DNA from: an uncultured Lachnospiraceae bacterium
GTDB lineage: Bacteria; Bacillota; Clostridia; Lachnospirales; Lachnospiraceae
Assembly (NCBI GenBank): GCA_947178125.1
Contig: CAMWXB010000038.1
Location: forward strand, 1-39,017
Direction: 5' to 3'
Length of the DNA: 39,017 nucleotides
Under the pieces are notes generated by a model. That model had not been told where the DNA came from, searched no databases, and saw only the letters and a program-made list of their open reading frames with translations. The position numbers were made by a program, and so were the translations under genes. The stretch's first letter is position 1. The number at the start of each line of letters is the position of its first letter. This document shows, in pieces, positions 23,283 to 31,193 of the stretch.

Positions 23283-24356
23283 ATGTTAAAAGGCAGAGGC
23301 GTATTCTTCATGCTGGCCGGCTGGCTCATCAGCCTGGTCATGCTTGGCGGAATAAAGATAGAAGCAGCCGCAGCCAATACAAAGGATTATTTGGATTCTT
23401 TGAACGTGGGTATTTCCAATGTTATTGACCCAAGCGGCGGTGGAAATGAAGAAGCAATAGAAGAACTGGCGCAGATTGTAGAAGAAGCGGAAAAAGAGAA
23501 ATCCGATCTGGTCATGGCAGACGTGCAGGTCGCATTGAATGTACGCGCGGAGGCATCGGAAGATTCGGAGAAGGTAGGCCTTCTTTATAAGGACTGCGGC
23601 GGAAAAATTTTAGAGAGAAGAGATGGCTGGACCAAACTGGAGTCCGGCGATCTGATCGGCTGGGCGAGCGACGAATATCTTCTATTTGATGAAGAGGCGG
23701 AAGCGCTGGCGGGCGAAGTGGGCAATCTGATCATTGTAAATGAGACAGAAACGCTGCGCGTGCGTCAGGAGCCGAATACAGAAGCGGAAGTTCTGGGACT
23801 TCTGGCACAGAATGATGCGCTGAATGTGGTGGAAGTCATGGACGATGAGTGGATCAAAGTAGATTTCTACCATGATGATGCCTATGTTCTGGCGGAATAC
23901 GTTGATGTGGATTTCCTGATTGATGAGGGAGAAACAATGGACGTGATCAGAAAGCGGGAAGAGGAGGCCGAAGAGGCCAAAAAGAAAGCGACGCAGGATG
24001 CCAATAAGGCAGTCATTGCCGATGCTGATGATATCAAACTTCTTGCGGCATTGATTTATTGTGAGGCGGGTTCGGAGTCCTATCAGGGCCAGCTGGCGGT
24101 CGGCGCGGTCGTTATAAACAGAGTCAATAGCGGCGCATATCCGAATACGATTTCGGGTGTTATTTATGCGTCCGGACAGTTTACGCCGGCGATGAACGGT
24201 AAAGTTGCCAGAATCTATAATACCGATATTCCGTCAAGCTGCTATACGGCGGCACAGGAAGCGATGGCGGGCGTGTCTAATGTAGGCGGAGCGACCCACT
24301 TCCGAAGAGCGGGAAATCATGACGGGATTCTGATCGATAATCAGGTTTTCTGGTAG
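23283..24356 (+). CDS. Secreted cell wall hydrolase: two SH3b domains plus SleB-type Hydrolase_2
   Basis: The 357-residue protein has an N-terminal signal segment (FFMLAGWLISLVMLGG) with likely cleavage after the AAAA-type stretch near 30. SH3b domain one is at about 78-135 (VALNVRAEASEDSEKVG..) and domain two at about 148-212 (TLRVRQEPNTEAEVLGLL); both bind wall. A charged helical linker lies at about 217-243. The Hydrolase_2 catalytic domain runs from about 250 to the end, with IYCEAGSESYQGQLAVGAVV holding the catalytic glutamate, then NRV. SleB relatives cut cortex peptidoglycan during germination; vegetative forms also exist. GGAGGT lies 9 nt upstream. Confidence 0.92.
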   Translation: MLKGRGVFFMLAGWLISLVMLGGIKIEAAAANTKDYLDSLNVGISNVIDPSGGGNEEAIEELAQIVEEAEKEKSDLVMADVQVALNVRAEASEDSEKVGLLYKDCGGKILERRDGWTKLESGDLIGWASDEYLLFDEEAEALAGEVGNLIIVNETETLRVRQEPNTEAEVLGLLAQNDALNVVEVMDDEWIKVDFYHDDAYVLAEYVDVDFLIDEGETMDVIRKREEEAEEAKKKATQDANKAVIADADDIKLLAALIYCEAGSESYQGQLAVGAVVINRVNSGAYPNTISGVIYASGQFTPAMNGKVARIYNTDIPSSCYTAAQEAMAGVSNVGGATHFRRAGNHDGILIDNQVFW

Positions 24357-24398
24357 AGGGAATAAAGATTTATTACATTTTATAATTTTGTAGATCGT

Positions 24399-24421
24399 TC
24401 GTGCCGGCTGTGCCGGCACGA
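24399..24421 (+). terminator. Hairpin after the hydrolase gene, likely terminator
   Basis: TCGTGCCGGC-TGT-GCCGGCACGA, a perfect 10-bp stem. The tail ATTTGTAATGTT is only moderately T-rich. Confidence 0.6.
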
Positions 24422-24480
24422 TTTGTAATGTTGGAAAGAACAGGAAAATCATACAATTCATAGAAAGCTGTCAGAAAACC

Positions 24481-24509
24481 TTGTTTCTGTCTGAATAATA
24501 TAGTAATAT
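24481..24509 (+). promoter_or_regulatory. Candidate promoter of the NfeD-SPFH pair
   Basis: TTGTTT (24481-24486), a 17-nt spacer and TAATAT (24504-24509). It gives a short leader of about 17 nt before ATG 24533. Confidence 0.5.
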
Positions 24510-24532
24510 AGATAGGAAAGGGGTGAAAGGTG

Positions 24533-24988
24533 ATGGCGATGATGGATGTAAATATGACAGTAGTGTGGCTCATTCTTCTTGTAATACTGGTAGTCATTGA
24601 GTTGATCACGATGGGACTGACGACGATATGGTTCGCCGGCGGTGCATTAGCGGCAGCTTTGATCTCCATACCGGGAACACCGCTCGCTTTGCAGATTTTG
24701 GTTTTTCTGATCGTATCGGCGGTTCTTCTGTATTTTACAAGACCGGTTGCTGTCAAATACTTTAACAGAGATAGAATCAGAACCAATGTAGAAAGCATGG
24801 TCGGAAGACAGGCGATCGTTATCAGCGAGATTAACAATCTGGAAGGTATCGGACAGGTGAATACGGGCGGTATGGAATGGTCCGCGAGGAGCAGCTACCA
24901 CAACGTGATACTGCCGGTAGGAGCCGTTGTTACAGTGCTCGGTGTCGATGGCGTGAAACTGATCGTAGAAGAAAGAAAAGAGGTATAA
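24533..24988 (+). CDS. NfeD family membrane protein
   Basis: The 151-residue protein has two or three membrane segments (about 9-31, 35-49 and 52-70, VVWLILLVILVVIELITMGL and after). A C-terminal OB-fold domain of about 80 residues follows (VGRQAIVISEINNLEGIGQV, then VTVLGVDGVKLIVE). This is the short NfeD form without the serine protease domain. These proteins work beside SPFH/band-7 scaffold proteins in membrane microdomains, and the next gene is exactly that. Start choice: AGGGGTG precedes ATG 24533; ATG 24539 is also possible. The stop overlaps the next start (TAATG). Confidence 0.88.
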   Translation: MAMMDVNMTVVWLILLVILVVIELITMGLTTIWFAGGALAAALISIPGTPLALQILVFLIVSAVLLYFTRPVAVKYFNRDRIRTNVESMVGRQAIVISEINNLEGIGQVNTGGMEWSARSSYHNVILPVGAVVTVLGVDGVKLIVEERKEV

Positions 24989-25920
24989 TGATTATGGGAG
25001 CATTTCTTACTTTTATTGTTGTGGTTTTTATTATAGTGATTGCGCTTTTTGCATCCTGTATCAAAATCGTGCCGCAGGCATATGCCTATGTCGTGGAACG
25101 TCTCGGCGCTTATCAGCAGACATGGCCGGTAGGTATCCACTTTAAAATGCCTTTTGTTGACAGGGTAGCCAAAAGAGTCGTTTTGAAAGAGCAGGTCGTA
25201 GACTTTGCACCGCAGCCCGTTATTACGAAAGATAACGTAACGATGAGAATCGATACGGTCGTATTTTATCAGATAACGGATCCCAAGCTGTTTGCATACG
25301 GTGTGGAAAATCCGATCATGGCGATTGAAAACCTGACAGCCACAACTTTGAGAAATATTATCGGTGAAATGGAACTCGACCAGACGCTGACATCCAGAGA
25401 GGTCATCAATACGAAAATGAGAGCTTCTCTCGATATCGCAACAGACCCATGGGGCATTAAGGTAAACAGAGTCGAGTTAAAGAATATCATTCCGCCCGCA
25501 GCGATTCAGGATGCGATGGAGAAACAGATGAAGGCAGAGCGTGAACGCCGTGAAGCAATCCTTCGTGCGGAAGGTGAGAAGAAGTCTACGGTCCTCGTTG
25601 CGGAAGGTAAGAAGGAATCCGCGATTCTGGAAGCAGAGGCAGAGAAGCAGTCCGCAATCCTGCGCGCAGAAGCACAGAAAGAAAAGATGATCCGCGAGGC
25701 GGAAGGTGAGGCAGCAGCAATTCTGAAAGTACAGCAGGCTACCGCAGATGGTATCCGCATGATTCGCGAAGCTGGCGCAGACGAGTCAGTTCTGCGGATC
25801 AAGAGTCTGGAAGCTTTCGAGAAAGCGGCGGACGGCAAGGCTACGAAGATCATCATTCCTTCCGAGATTCAGGGACTTGCCGGGCTGGCAGCGTCCGCAA
25901 AGGAAATTTTCAAAGACTGA
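24988..25920 (+). CDS. SPFH/band-7 protein (paraslipin, stomatin-like)
   Basis: The 310-residue protein has an N-terminal membrane segment (about 4-24) followed by the band-7 domain: KIVPQAYAYVVERLGAYQQT, VDFAPQPVITKDNVTMRIDT, ENLTATTLRNIIGEMELDQT and DIATDPWGIKVNRVELKNI. A long alanine/glutamate-rich coiled coil follows (about 185-255) with repeats such as REAILRAEGEKKS and KESAILEAEAEKQ. The C-terminus is short. It should assemble into membrane rings that organise lipids and proteases, together with NfeD. ATG 24988 overlaps the nfeD stop, so translation is coupled; AGAGG precedes it by 4 nt. Confidence 0.92.
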   Translation: MIMGAFLTFIVVVFIIVIALFASCIKIVPQAYAYVVERLGAYQQTWPVGIHFKMPFVDRVAKRVVLKEQVVDFAPQPVITKDNVTMRIDTVVFYQITDPKLFAYGVENPIMAIENLTATTLRNIIGEMELDQTLTSREVINTKMRASLDIATDPWGIKVNRVELKNIIPPAAIQDAMEKQMKAERERREAILRAEGEKKSTVLVAEGKKESAILEAEAEKQSAILRAEAQKEKMIREAEGEAAAILKVQQATADGIRMIREAGADESVLRIKSLEAFEKAADGKATKIIIPSEIQGLAGLAASAKEIFKD

Positions 25921-25950
25921 GCAGAAAGATAACTGCATAGCAGAACTTAT

Positions 25951-25980
25951 AATAGGGCGGTTCTCAGGAACCGTCCTATT
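25951..25980 (+). other. 13-bp hairpin after the SPFH gene
   Basis: AATAGGGCGGTTC-TCAG-GAACCGTCCTATT with one G-U pair. The next bases are CTGAATAG, without a T-run, so termination is uncertain; it may only protect the 3' end. Confidence 0.5.
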
Positions 25981-26036
25981 CTGAATAGACTGAAAGAATT
26001 TGCGCCAACGCAAATATCGCAGTTTGAGAGAAAGGC

Positions 26037-26054
26037 ATGGTTATTAAAATATGA
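26037..26054 (+). other. Possible 5-codon upstream ORF overlapping the argF start
   Basis: ATG GTT ATT AAA ATA TGA. Its stop overlaps ATG 26051. The only ribosome site, AAAGG (26031-26035), is 1 nt from this ATG and 15 nt from argF. A 7-bp hairpin ATTTGCG-CCAA-CGCAAAT (25999-26016) lies above it. Coupled translation of argF is possible. Confidence 0.3.
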
Positions 26055-27055
26055 AAACAAATTTACAGGGACGTAACTTTTTGAAACTTCTGGATTTTAC
26101 ACCGGAAGAAATTGTATATATGCTGGATGTAGCTGCAGATTTGAAAGAAAAGAAAAAGAAGGGAATCCCGGTCGATTTCTGCCGTGGAAAGAATGTTGCC
26201 CTGATTTTTGAAAAGACCAGCACGAGAACCCGCTGCTCTTTTGAAGTGGCGGCACATGACCTTGGCATGGGAACGACATATCTCGACCCGGCAGGCTCCC
26301 AGATTGGCAAAAAAGAGAGCATTGCCGATACCGCAAGGGTGCTCGGCCGTATGTATGAAGGAATTGAGTATCGCGGATTTGAACAGGAAATCGTGGAAGA
26401 ACTGGCGAAGTACGCGGGCGTACCGGTCTGGAACGGTCTGACGAATGAGTTCCACCCGACGCAGATGCTGGCTGACCTGCTGACGATTCGGGAACATTTC
26501 GGGCATTTGCAGGGAATCAGGCTGACCTATATGGGAGATGCGCGCTATAATATGGGCAACTCGCTGATGGTGGCCTGTGCGAAGATGGGGATGCACTTTA
26601 CAGCATGCACGACGAAAGCTTATTTTCCGGAAAAAGAACTGGTTGCGGAATGCGAGAAGATTGCGGCGCAGACGGGCGGAAGCATCCGTTTAACAGAAAG
26701 CGTGGACGAGGGGACGAAAGATGTGGATGTCGTCTATACCGATGTATGGGTTTCCATGGGGGAACCGGACGAAGTCTGGGAGAGCCGTATCCATGACCTG
26801 ATGCCCTATCAGGTCAACCGCAAAGTGATGGAAAATGCTGGAGAAAAAGCGGTGTTCATGCACTGTCTGCCTGCTTTCCATGATCTGAATACCGGAATTG
26901 GAAAAGCGGTCAGTGAGAAATTCGGCATTCAGGAAATGGAAGTGACCGACGAAGTATTTGAATCCGCGCAGTCCATCGTATTTGATGAGGCGGAGAACCG
27001 TATGCACACGATCAAAGCCATGATGGCAGTCACAATCGGTATGCCGGAGGCATAA
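26051..27055 (+). CDS. argF: Ornithine carbamoyltransferase
   Basis: The 334-residue cytosolic enzyme makes citrulline from ornithine and carbamoyl phosphate in arginine synthesis; a catabolic role is also possible since no other arginine gene is present. [15 protein letters not shown] (about 54-68) is the carbamoyl phosphate loop. [11 protein letters not shown] (about 136-146) is the second phosphate motif. HCLPAFHD (about 275-282) has the active cysteine. SMGEPDE near 237 is the ornithine-side loop. Length is typical. The ribosome site is poor for the ATG and a mini-ORF overlaps it. The stop is 3 nt before birA. Confidence 0.96.
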   Translation: MKTNLQGRNFLKLLDFTPEEIVYMLDVAADLKEKKKKGIPVDFCRGKNVALIFEKTSTRTRCSFEVAAHDLGMGTTYLDPAGSQIGKKESIADTARVLGRMYEGIEYRGFEQEIVEELAKYAGVPVWNGLTNEFHPTQMLADLLTIREHFGHLQGIRLTYMGDARYNMGNSLMVACAKMGMHFTACTTKAYFPEKELVAECEKIAAQTGGSIRLTESVDEGTKDVDVVYTDVWVSMGEPDEVWESRIHDLMPYQVNRKVMENAGEKAVFMHCLPAFHDLNTGIGKAVSEKFGIQEMEVTDEVFESAQSIVFDEAENRMHTIKAMMAVTIGMPEA

Positions 27056-27058
27056 GAC

Positions 27059-28057
27059 ATGAAAATAGATAAATCGGATATCCTTTCCCTGCTGCGCGAC
27101 AGGAAGGACTATGTGTCGGGTCAGCAGCTATGTGACCAGTTCGGCGTTTCGCGGACAGCAGTCTGGAAAGTGATCAATCAGTTGAAAGAGGAAGGCTATC
27201 AGATCGAAGCCGTTTCCCACAAAGGATACCGCCTGTTGGAGAGTCCCGATGTGCTTTCCCGCAGCGAGATTGCCAGCAGGCTGAAAACGGAATGGGCCGG
27301 ACAGCGGTTATACTATCTGGAGGAGACCGGTTCCACCAATATTGATGCGAAGCGTTATGCGGAAGAAGGAGAGCTGCACGGTACAACGGTGGTAGCGGAG
27401 AAGCAGACGGCCGGAAGGGGAAGACGCGGAAAATACTGGGAATCCCCACCGGGCAGCGCCATTTATATGACGATTATGCTGAAACCGGATTTTGCACCGG
27501 ATAAGGCGTCCATGCTGACACTTGTCATGGCGCTCAGCGTGGCGGAGGCGATTACGGAAGCCACAGGGCTTGCCGCTGGCATCAAATGGCCGAATGACGT
27601 TGTCGTCAACAAAAAGAAAGTCTGCGGTATTTTGACAGAACTGAATGTGGAAACGGATTATATTCAATATGTAGTCATCGGCGTCGGCATCAATGTCAAT
27701 AACGGCTCACCGGAGGAATTTCCGGAAGAGATCAGAGAGACGGCAACCTCTCTGAAAATAGAATCGGGTGTGCAGATGTCCCGGGCGTTGCTGATAGAAC
27801 GGGTTCTCGAACGTTTTGAGAAAAATTATGACATGTTTGTCACAACCCTTGACCTGCGTCTGCTCACAGAGGCTTACAGCAGATATCTGCTGAATCTGAA
27901 TGCGGAAGTCTGCGTGTTAGACCCTAAAGGCAGCTATACGGGAATCGCCAGAGGCATCAACACGACGGGCGAACTTCTGGTGGAAAAAGAAGACGGCAGG
28001 ATGGAAGCGGTTTACGCAGGCGAAGTTTCTGTCAGAGGCCTGTATGGATACGTTTAG
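27059..28057 (+). CDS. birA: Bifunctional biotin-protein ligase / biotin operon repressor
   Basis: The 332-residue protein starts with a helix-turn-helix domain (about 1-62, CDQFGVSRTAVWKVINQL as recognition part). The biotin protein ligase domain carries AGRGRRGKYWESPPGSA (about 118-134), the biotinyl-AMP loop, and KWPNDVVVN (about 176-184). A small SH3-like C-terminal domain follows. It activates biotin with ATP and attaches it to carboxylase carrier proteins, and should also repress biotin genes. No biotin gene or obvious BirA operator was seen here. GGAGG lies about 7 nt before the ATG inside the end of argF, so the two are cotranscribed. Confidence 0.95.
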   Translation: MKIDKSDILSLLRDRKDYVSGQQLCDQFGVSRTAVWKVINQLKEEGYQIEAVSHKGYRLLESPDVLSRSEIASRLKTEWAGQRLYYLEETGSTNIDAKRYAEEGELHGTTVVAEKQTAGRGRRGKYWESPPGSAIYMTIMLKPDFAPDKASMLTLVMALSVAEAITEATGLAAGIKWPNDVVVNKKKVCGILTELNVETDYIQYVVIGVGINVNNGSPEEFPEEIRETATSLKIESGVQMSRALLIERVLERFEKNYDMFVTTLDLRLLTEAYSRYLLNLNAEVCVLDPKGSYTGIARGINTTGELLVEKEDGRMEAVYAGEVSVRGLYGYV

Positions 28058-28061
28058 GAAA

Positions 28062-28117
28062 GTGTGAGAAGAAATTCTAAAGACGTCTCGCCATAGGGCG
28101 AGACGCCAAGAACGGAA
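28062..28117 (+). repeat. Structured intergenic element S4
   Basis: It begins 4 nt after the birA stop. It opens GTGTGAGAAG, as at 4991. AGAAATTCT is the outer left arm. The internal loop AAAGA/CCA is intact and the inner stem CGTCTCGCC/GGCGAGACG is perfect with loop ATAG. The outer right arm is decayed to AGAACGGAA. It lies inside an apparent operon, before GGAGG of the next gene, so it is not simply a terminator. Confidence 0.7.
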
Positions 28118-28131
28118 AAGGGAGGTTTTCC

Positions 28132-28473
28132 ATGGCGGAAGAGCGTATCGTGCTCTGTGGTGCAAATGCTTACGAGCAGAAATATTATTTTAATGAACAA
28201 TTTGCGGCAATCCCGGATTCCATCAAGGAAGAACTGCATATCATCTGCGTTCTCTTTACGGAAGAAGTGGGCGGCATTTTTACAATCGTATTTGAGGAAG
28301 ACGGAAGCATTTCCCTGGAAACCGATGCCGAGGAAGATGACCTGCTCTATGACGAGATCAGCAGCGGTCTCCTGATACGGGAGATTCGGCGGAACAGACA
28401 GGAAATGCTGGAATCTCTGAGCCTGTATTACCGGGTATTCATTTTGAAAGAAAAGTTCGAAGAGGATTTCTAA
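28132..28473 (+). CDS. Conserved hypothetical protein, DUF6145-like
   Basis: This acidic 113-residue protein has no membrane segment. The start MAEERIVLCGANAYEQKYYF and the core ICVLFTEEVGGIFTIVFEEDG match a Lachnospiraceae family that I recall as DUF6145; the number is from memory. A beta-rich first half is followed by a helical end (IREIRRNRQEMLESLSLYYR). Function unknown. GGAGG lies 7 nt before the ATG. Its fixed place between birA and the dihydrouridine synthase gene suggests a housekeeping link to translation or metabolism, but nothing more can be said. Confidence 0.8.
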   Translation: MAEERIVLCGANAYEQKYYFNEQFAAIPDSIKEELHIICVLFTEEVGGIFTIVFEEDGSISLETDAEEDDLLYDEISSGLLIREIRRNRQEMLESLSLYYRVFILKEKFEEDF

Positions 28474-28508
28474 TAAACCAATGCGCCAGACGGCGTTCTG
28501 GAGGATAT

Positions 28509-29459
28509 ATGAAAATAGGCAATGTAACGCTGGAGAATCCGGTCATACTTGCTCCGATGGCAGGGGTAACGGACCTGCCTTTTCGTCTGCTGTGCAAAGA
28601 ACAGGGCGCGGGGCTCGTCTGTATGGAAATGGTCAGCGCGAAAGCGGTTCTTTACAAAAATAAAAATACGGAAAGCCTGCTCGAAATCCATCCGCAGGAA
28701 GTGCCGGCTTCTTTACAGCTGTTCGGTTCCGATGCCGGTATTATGAGCGAGATTGCGAAACGGCTCGAAGAACGTCCTTTTTCCATTCTGGATATCAATA
28801 TGGGCTGTCCCGTGCCGAAAATCGTCAATAACGGAGAGGGCTCCGCCCTGATGAAAAATCCAAAGCTGGCGGGTGAAATCGTTTCCGCCGTTGTGCGTGC
28901 CGTGGAAAAGCCCGTCACGGTAAAAATCCGAAGCGGTTTTGACAAAGAACATATCAATGCGGTGGAGATGGCAAAGGTGATAGAAGATGCCGGTGCGGCT
29001 GCGGTTACGGTGCACGGAAGGACGAGAGAGCAGTTCTATGCCGGTGAGGCGGACTGGGAGATCATTGCAAAAGTGAAAGAGGCCGTATCGATTCCCGTTA
29101 TCGGGAACGGCGACATTACGGACGGGGAAAGTGCCGAAAGGATGCTCCGGCAGACCGGATGCGACGGCGTTATGGTCGGGCGCGCGGCGAGGGGAAATCC
29201 GTGGATTTTCCGGGAAATAGCCGCTTATCTGGCGGAAGGGACGATACTGCCGCCCAAGACGAAAGAAGAATGTAAGGAAATGATGCTCCGCCATGCAAGA
29301 CTCCAGCTAGAGTACAAGGGAGAATATACAGGCGTGCGCGAGATGCGCAAACATATTTCCTGGTATACGGCCGGAATGCCGCATTCCGCGAAGCTCAGGG
29401 AGCAGGTAAACGCGGTGGAAACTTTTGCGGCATTAGAGGAATTAATCGAAAAGATGTAG
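28509..29459 (+). CDS. dusB: tRNA-dihydrouridine synthase (DusB family)
   Basis: The 316-residue FMN enzyme reduces uridine to dihydrouridine in tRNA. The TIM barrel opens with APMAGVTDLPFRLLCKEQGA. NMGCPVPKIVNNGEGSALMK (about 98-117) carries the catalytic cysteine region. TVHGRTREQFYAGEADW (about 163-179) and GNGDITDG (about 198-205) bind flavin and phosphate. The helical C-terminal domain recognises tRNA. Which uridine is modified is inferred from family only; the subfamily call is probable. GGAGG is 4-5 nt from ATG 28509. Confidence 0.93.
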   Translation: MKIGNVTLENPVILAPMAGVTDLPFRLLCKEQGAGLVCMEMVSAKAVLYKNKNTESLLEIHPQEVPASLQLFGSDAGIMSEIAKRLEERPFSILDINMGCPVPKIVNNGEGSALMKNPKLAGEIVSAVVRAVEKPVTVKIRSGFDKEHINAVEMAKVIEDAGAAAVTVHGRTREQFYAGEADWEIIAKVKEAVSIPVIGNGDITDGESAERMLRQTGCDGVMVGRAARGNPWIFREIAAYLAEGTILPPKTKEECKEMMLRHARLQLEYKGEYTGVREMRKHISWYTAGMPHSAKLREQVNAVETFAALEELIEKM

Positions 29460-29472
29460 CGTATATTCTCAT

Positions 29473-30462
29473 ATGGGAAACGAAACAATATTCTATTATG
29501 TTACGGAAGAGGCGGTAACGGGACATAAAAGAGCGGTGAAACTTCATTTCTGGCAGAGGATGAAGTTTACTTCTTTTGTGGTGGAAAAGAATGAAATGAC
29601 GGTTGCTGCGATCATGATTCCCGCCGTGCAGAAAGGATGGAAAAGCGAAAAACTGCTGCGGCTGATGTGGGAGACAGCGGAGAAACATCCTCTGTATTCA
29701 GGCAATATCAGAATCCTGATACAGCCGGACGTGCAGTTTTTGTTGACGGAACAGAAGCATGATGTTTCTGAGACATCAAAGAGGCTGCCGCAGTCTGTGC
29801 AGTCCGATACCTTTCTTTCCATAGGTTTTCCGATGAGTGAGAAGATTCTGCGGGAGCAGTTTCCGTTGCAAAACAGGAGATGCGGGCCGGAATCGGTGGT
29901 GCTTTTACTGGGGGAACTTTTTTTCCCGGAAGAGCAGATACGGCATTTTGGGGAGATGATACAGCCCTATCTTCCCCGTGTGAACGCGTTGACAGTCATC
30001 TATGGAGCAGAAGACAGCGCAGATCAAAAAACGGAAACGGAACTGTTCCATGCGGCCGAAATGCAAAGCGGGACGGGAGCAGAGATGGTTTCCGACAGCT
30101 TTCAGGAATCGGGGCGTCTGGGAGAGGTGATTCAGGAATATACGGAAGAACTTTATTATGAATACGGACTGGTCAGCCAGATATTGTGCGGCAGGGACAT
30201 TCCGGCCAACCGGATACAGTGCGGCCGAAACGGCCTTGTAAAACGGAACAGCCTGTCCGGTGGACAAAGTCCGGTCCTTTTTCTGGATTATGGATATCCC
30301 GATTTAAAGCCGCTGCGTATGTTGAAAGAAGGCGATATTTATCTGGATGTTGCATCCTCGGAAGAAAAAGAAGCGTTATTTAGAAGAAAATACAGGGGAA
30401 TTTTCTATCAGTCTCCCCGGAAATACCTTGACACTATGGTAAAAAGTGGTTATGATAAATGA
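29473..30462 (+). CDS. Conserved hypothetical protein, 329 aa
   Basis: This soluble protein has no signal or membrane segment. I know similar proteins only as unknowns in Lachnospiraceae at this same place, between the dihydrouridine synthase gene and greA. The middle has a possible nucleotide-type strand (ESVVLLLGELFFPEEQIRHF, then VNALTVIYGAEDS). The end has a phosphate-site-like run (PVLFLDYGYPDLKPLRMLKE) followed by DIYLDVASSEEKEALFRRKY. No catalytic motif is certain. The ATG at 29473 is 13 nt after the dus stop and has no clear ribosome site, so it may depend on coupling. Confidence 0.8.
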   Translation: MGNETIFYYVTEEAVTGHKRAVKLHFWQRMKFTSFVVEKNEMTVAAIMIPAVQKGWKSEKLLRLMWETAEKHPLYSGNIRILIQPDVQFLLTEQKHDVSETSKRLPQSVQSDTFLSIGFPMSEKILREQFPLQNRRCGPESVVLLLGELFFPEEQIRHFGEMIQPYLPRVNALTVIYGAEDSADQKTETELFHAAEMQSGTGAEMVSDSFQESGRLGEVIQEYTEELYYEYGLVSQILCGRDIPANRIQCGRNGLVKRNSLSGGQSPVLFLDYGYPDLKPLRMLKEGDIYLDVASSEEKEALFRRKYRGIFYQSPRKYLDTMVKSGYDK

Positions 30463-30587
30463 GTTAATCAGATATTAGCGTGAGAAGATTGTCTTGGGAT
30501 TTTGGGGTTTTGCGGAGCGGAATTCTGAAGGTCATGCTGAAAACAACAGAAAAAGAACAAAGAAGAAGTAGGAAAGGGCGAATCGTC

Positions 30588-31070
30588 ATGGAAGAAAAAA
30601 AGAACATTTTAACCTATGAAGGTCTTAGAAAATATGAGGATGAACTGCACGAATTAAAAGTCGTGAAACGTCAGGAAGTTGCACAGAAGATTAAGGAAGC
30701 GAGAGAACAGGGCGACCTGTCGGAAAATGCAGAGTACGATGCGGCGAAAGACGAACAGCGCGATATCGAAGCGAGAATCGAAGAACTGGAGAAAATCTTA
30801 AAGAATGCGGAAGTCGTTGTCGAAGACGAAGTCGATCTGGATAAGATCAACATCGGTTGTCAGGTCACGATTCTGGATATGGAATATGCGGAAGAACTGG
30901 AATACAAAATCGTAGGTTCCACCGAGGCGAACAGCCTGAAAGGCAAAATCTCCAACGAATCACCGGTCGGAAAAGCCCTGATCGGCAGCAAGATCGGCGA
31001 TGTTGTGACAGTCGAAACACAGGCAGGCGTTTTACAGTATAAAGTATTGGAAATCCAACGCTCTAACTAA
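30588..31070 (+). CDS. greA: Transcription elongation factor GreA
   Basis: The 160-residue protein rescues backtracked RNA polymerase by stimulating transcript cleavage through the secondary channel. The N-terminal coiled coil has EAREQGDLSENAEYDAAKDE (about 39-58), whose tip holds the acidic pair that binds magnesium. The C-terminal FKBP-like domain includes ISNESPVGKALIGSKIGDVV (about 124-143). The in-frame GTG at 30480 would add 36 residues unlike any GreA, so ATG 30588 (MEEKKNILTYEGL) is chosen; AAAGGG lies about 10 nt ahead. It is followed by lysS, a common pairing in Firmicutes. Confidence 0.95.
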   Translation: MEEKKNILTYEGLRKYEDELHELKVVKRQEVAQKIKEAREQGDLSENAEYDAAKDEQRDIEARIEELEKILKNAEVVVEDEVDLDKINIGCQVTILDMEYAEELEYKIVGSTEANSLKGKISNESPVGKALIGSKIGDVVTVETQAGVLQYKVLEIQRSN

Positions 31071-31162
31071 CATAGAATGCAGCTGGGATGACCGGATAGG
31101 GATAAGAGAAAGGCACAGGTATCAAGGTTGAAAGAAAAGTGTCTTCAACTATTGAATTTTAG

Positions 31163-31180
31163 TGTCTGCTGAAGCAGACA
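31163..31180 (+). other. Small hairpin in the lysS leader
   Basis: TGTCTGC-TGAA-GCAGACA, a perfect 7-bp stem, 13 nt before ATG 31194 and just ahead of the ribosome site AGGAG. No T-box features were seen in this 123-nt gap. A weak promoter (TTGAAA near 31129, TATTGA about 16 nt later) is possible. Confidence 0.4.
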
Positions 31181-31193
31181 GATAGGAGTAAAA

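Noticed and set aside
28079..28108. Kink-turn in the AAAGA/CCA internal loop of the S elements
   Set aside because: The opposite strand lacks the GA needed for tandem sheared G-A pairs, so the k-turn consensus is not met.
31071..31193. Possible T-box leader before lysS
   Set aside because: No T-box core sequence, specifier loop or terminator/antiterminator pair is visible in only 123 nt.
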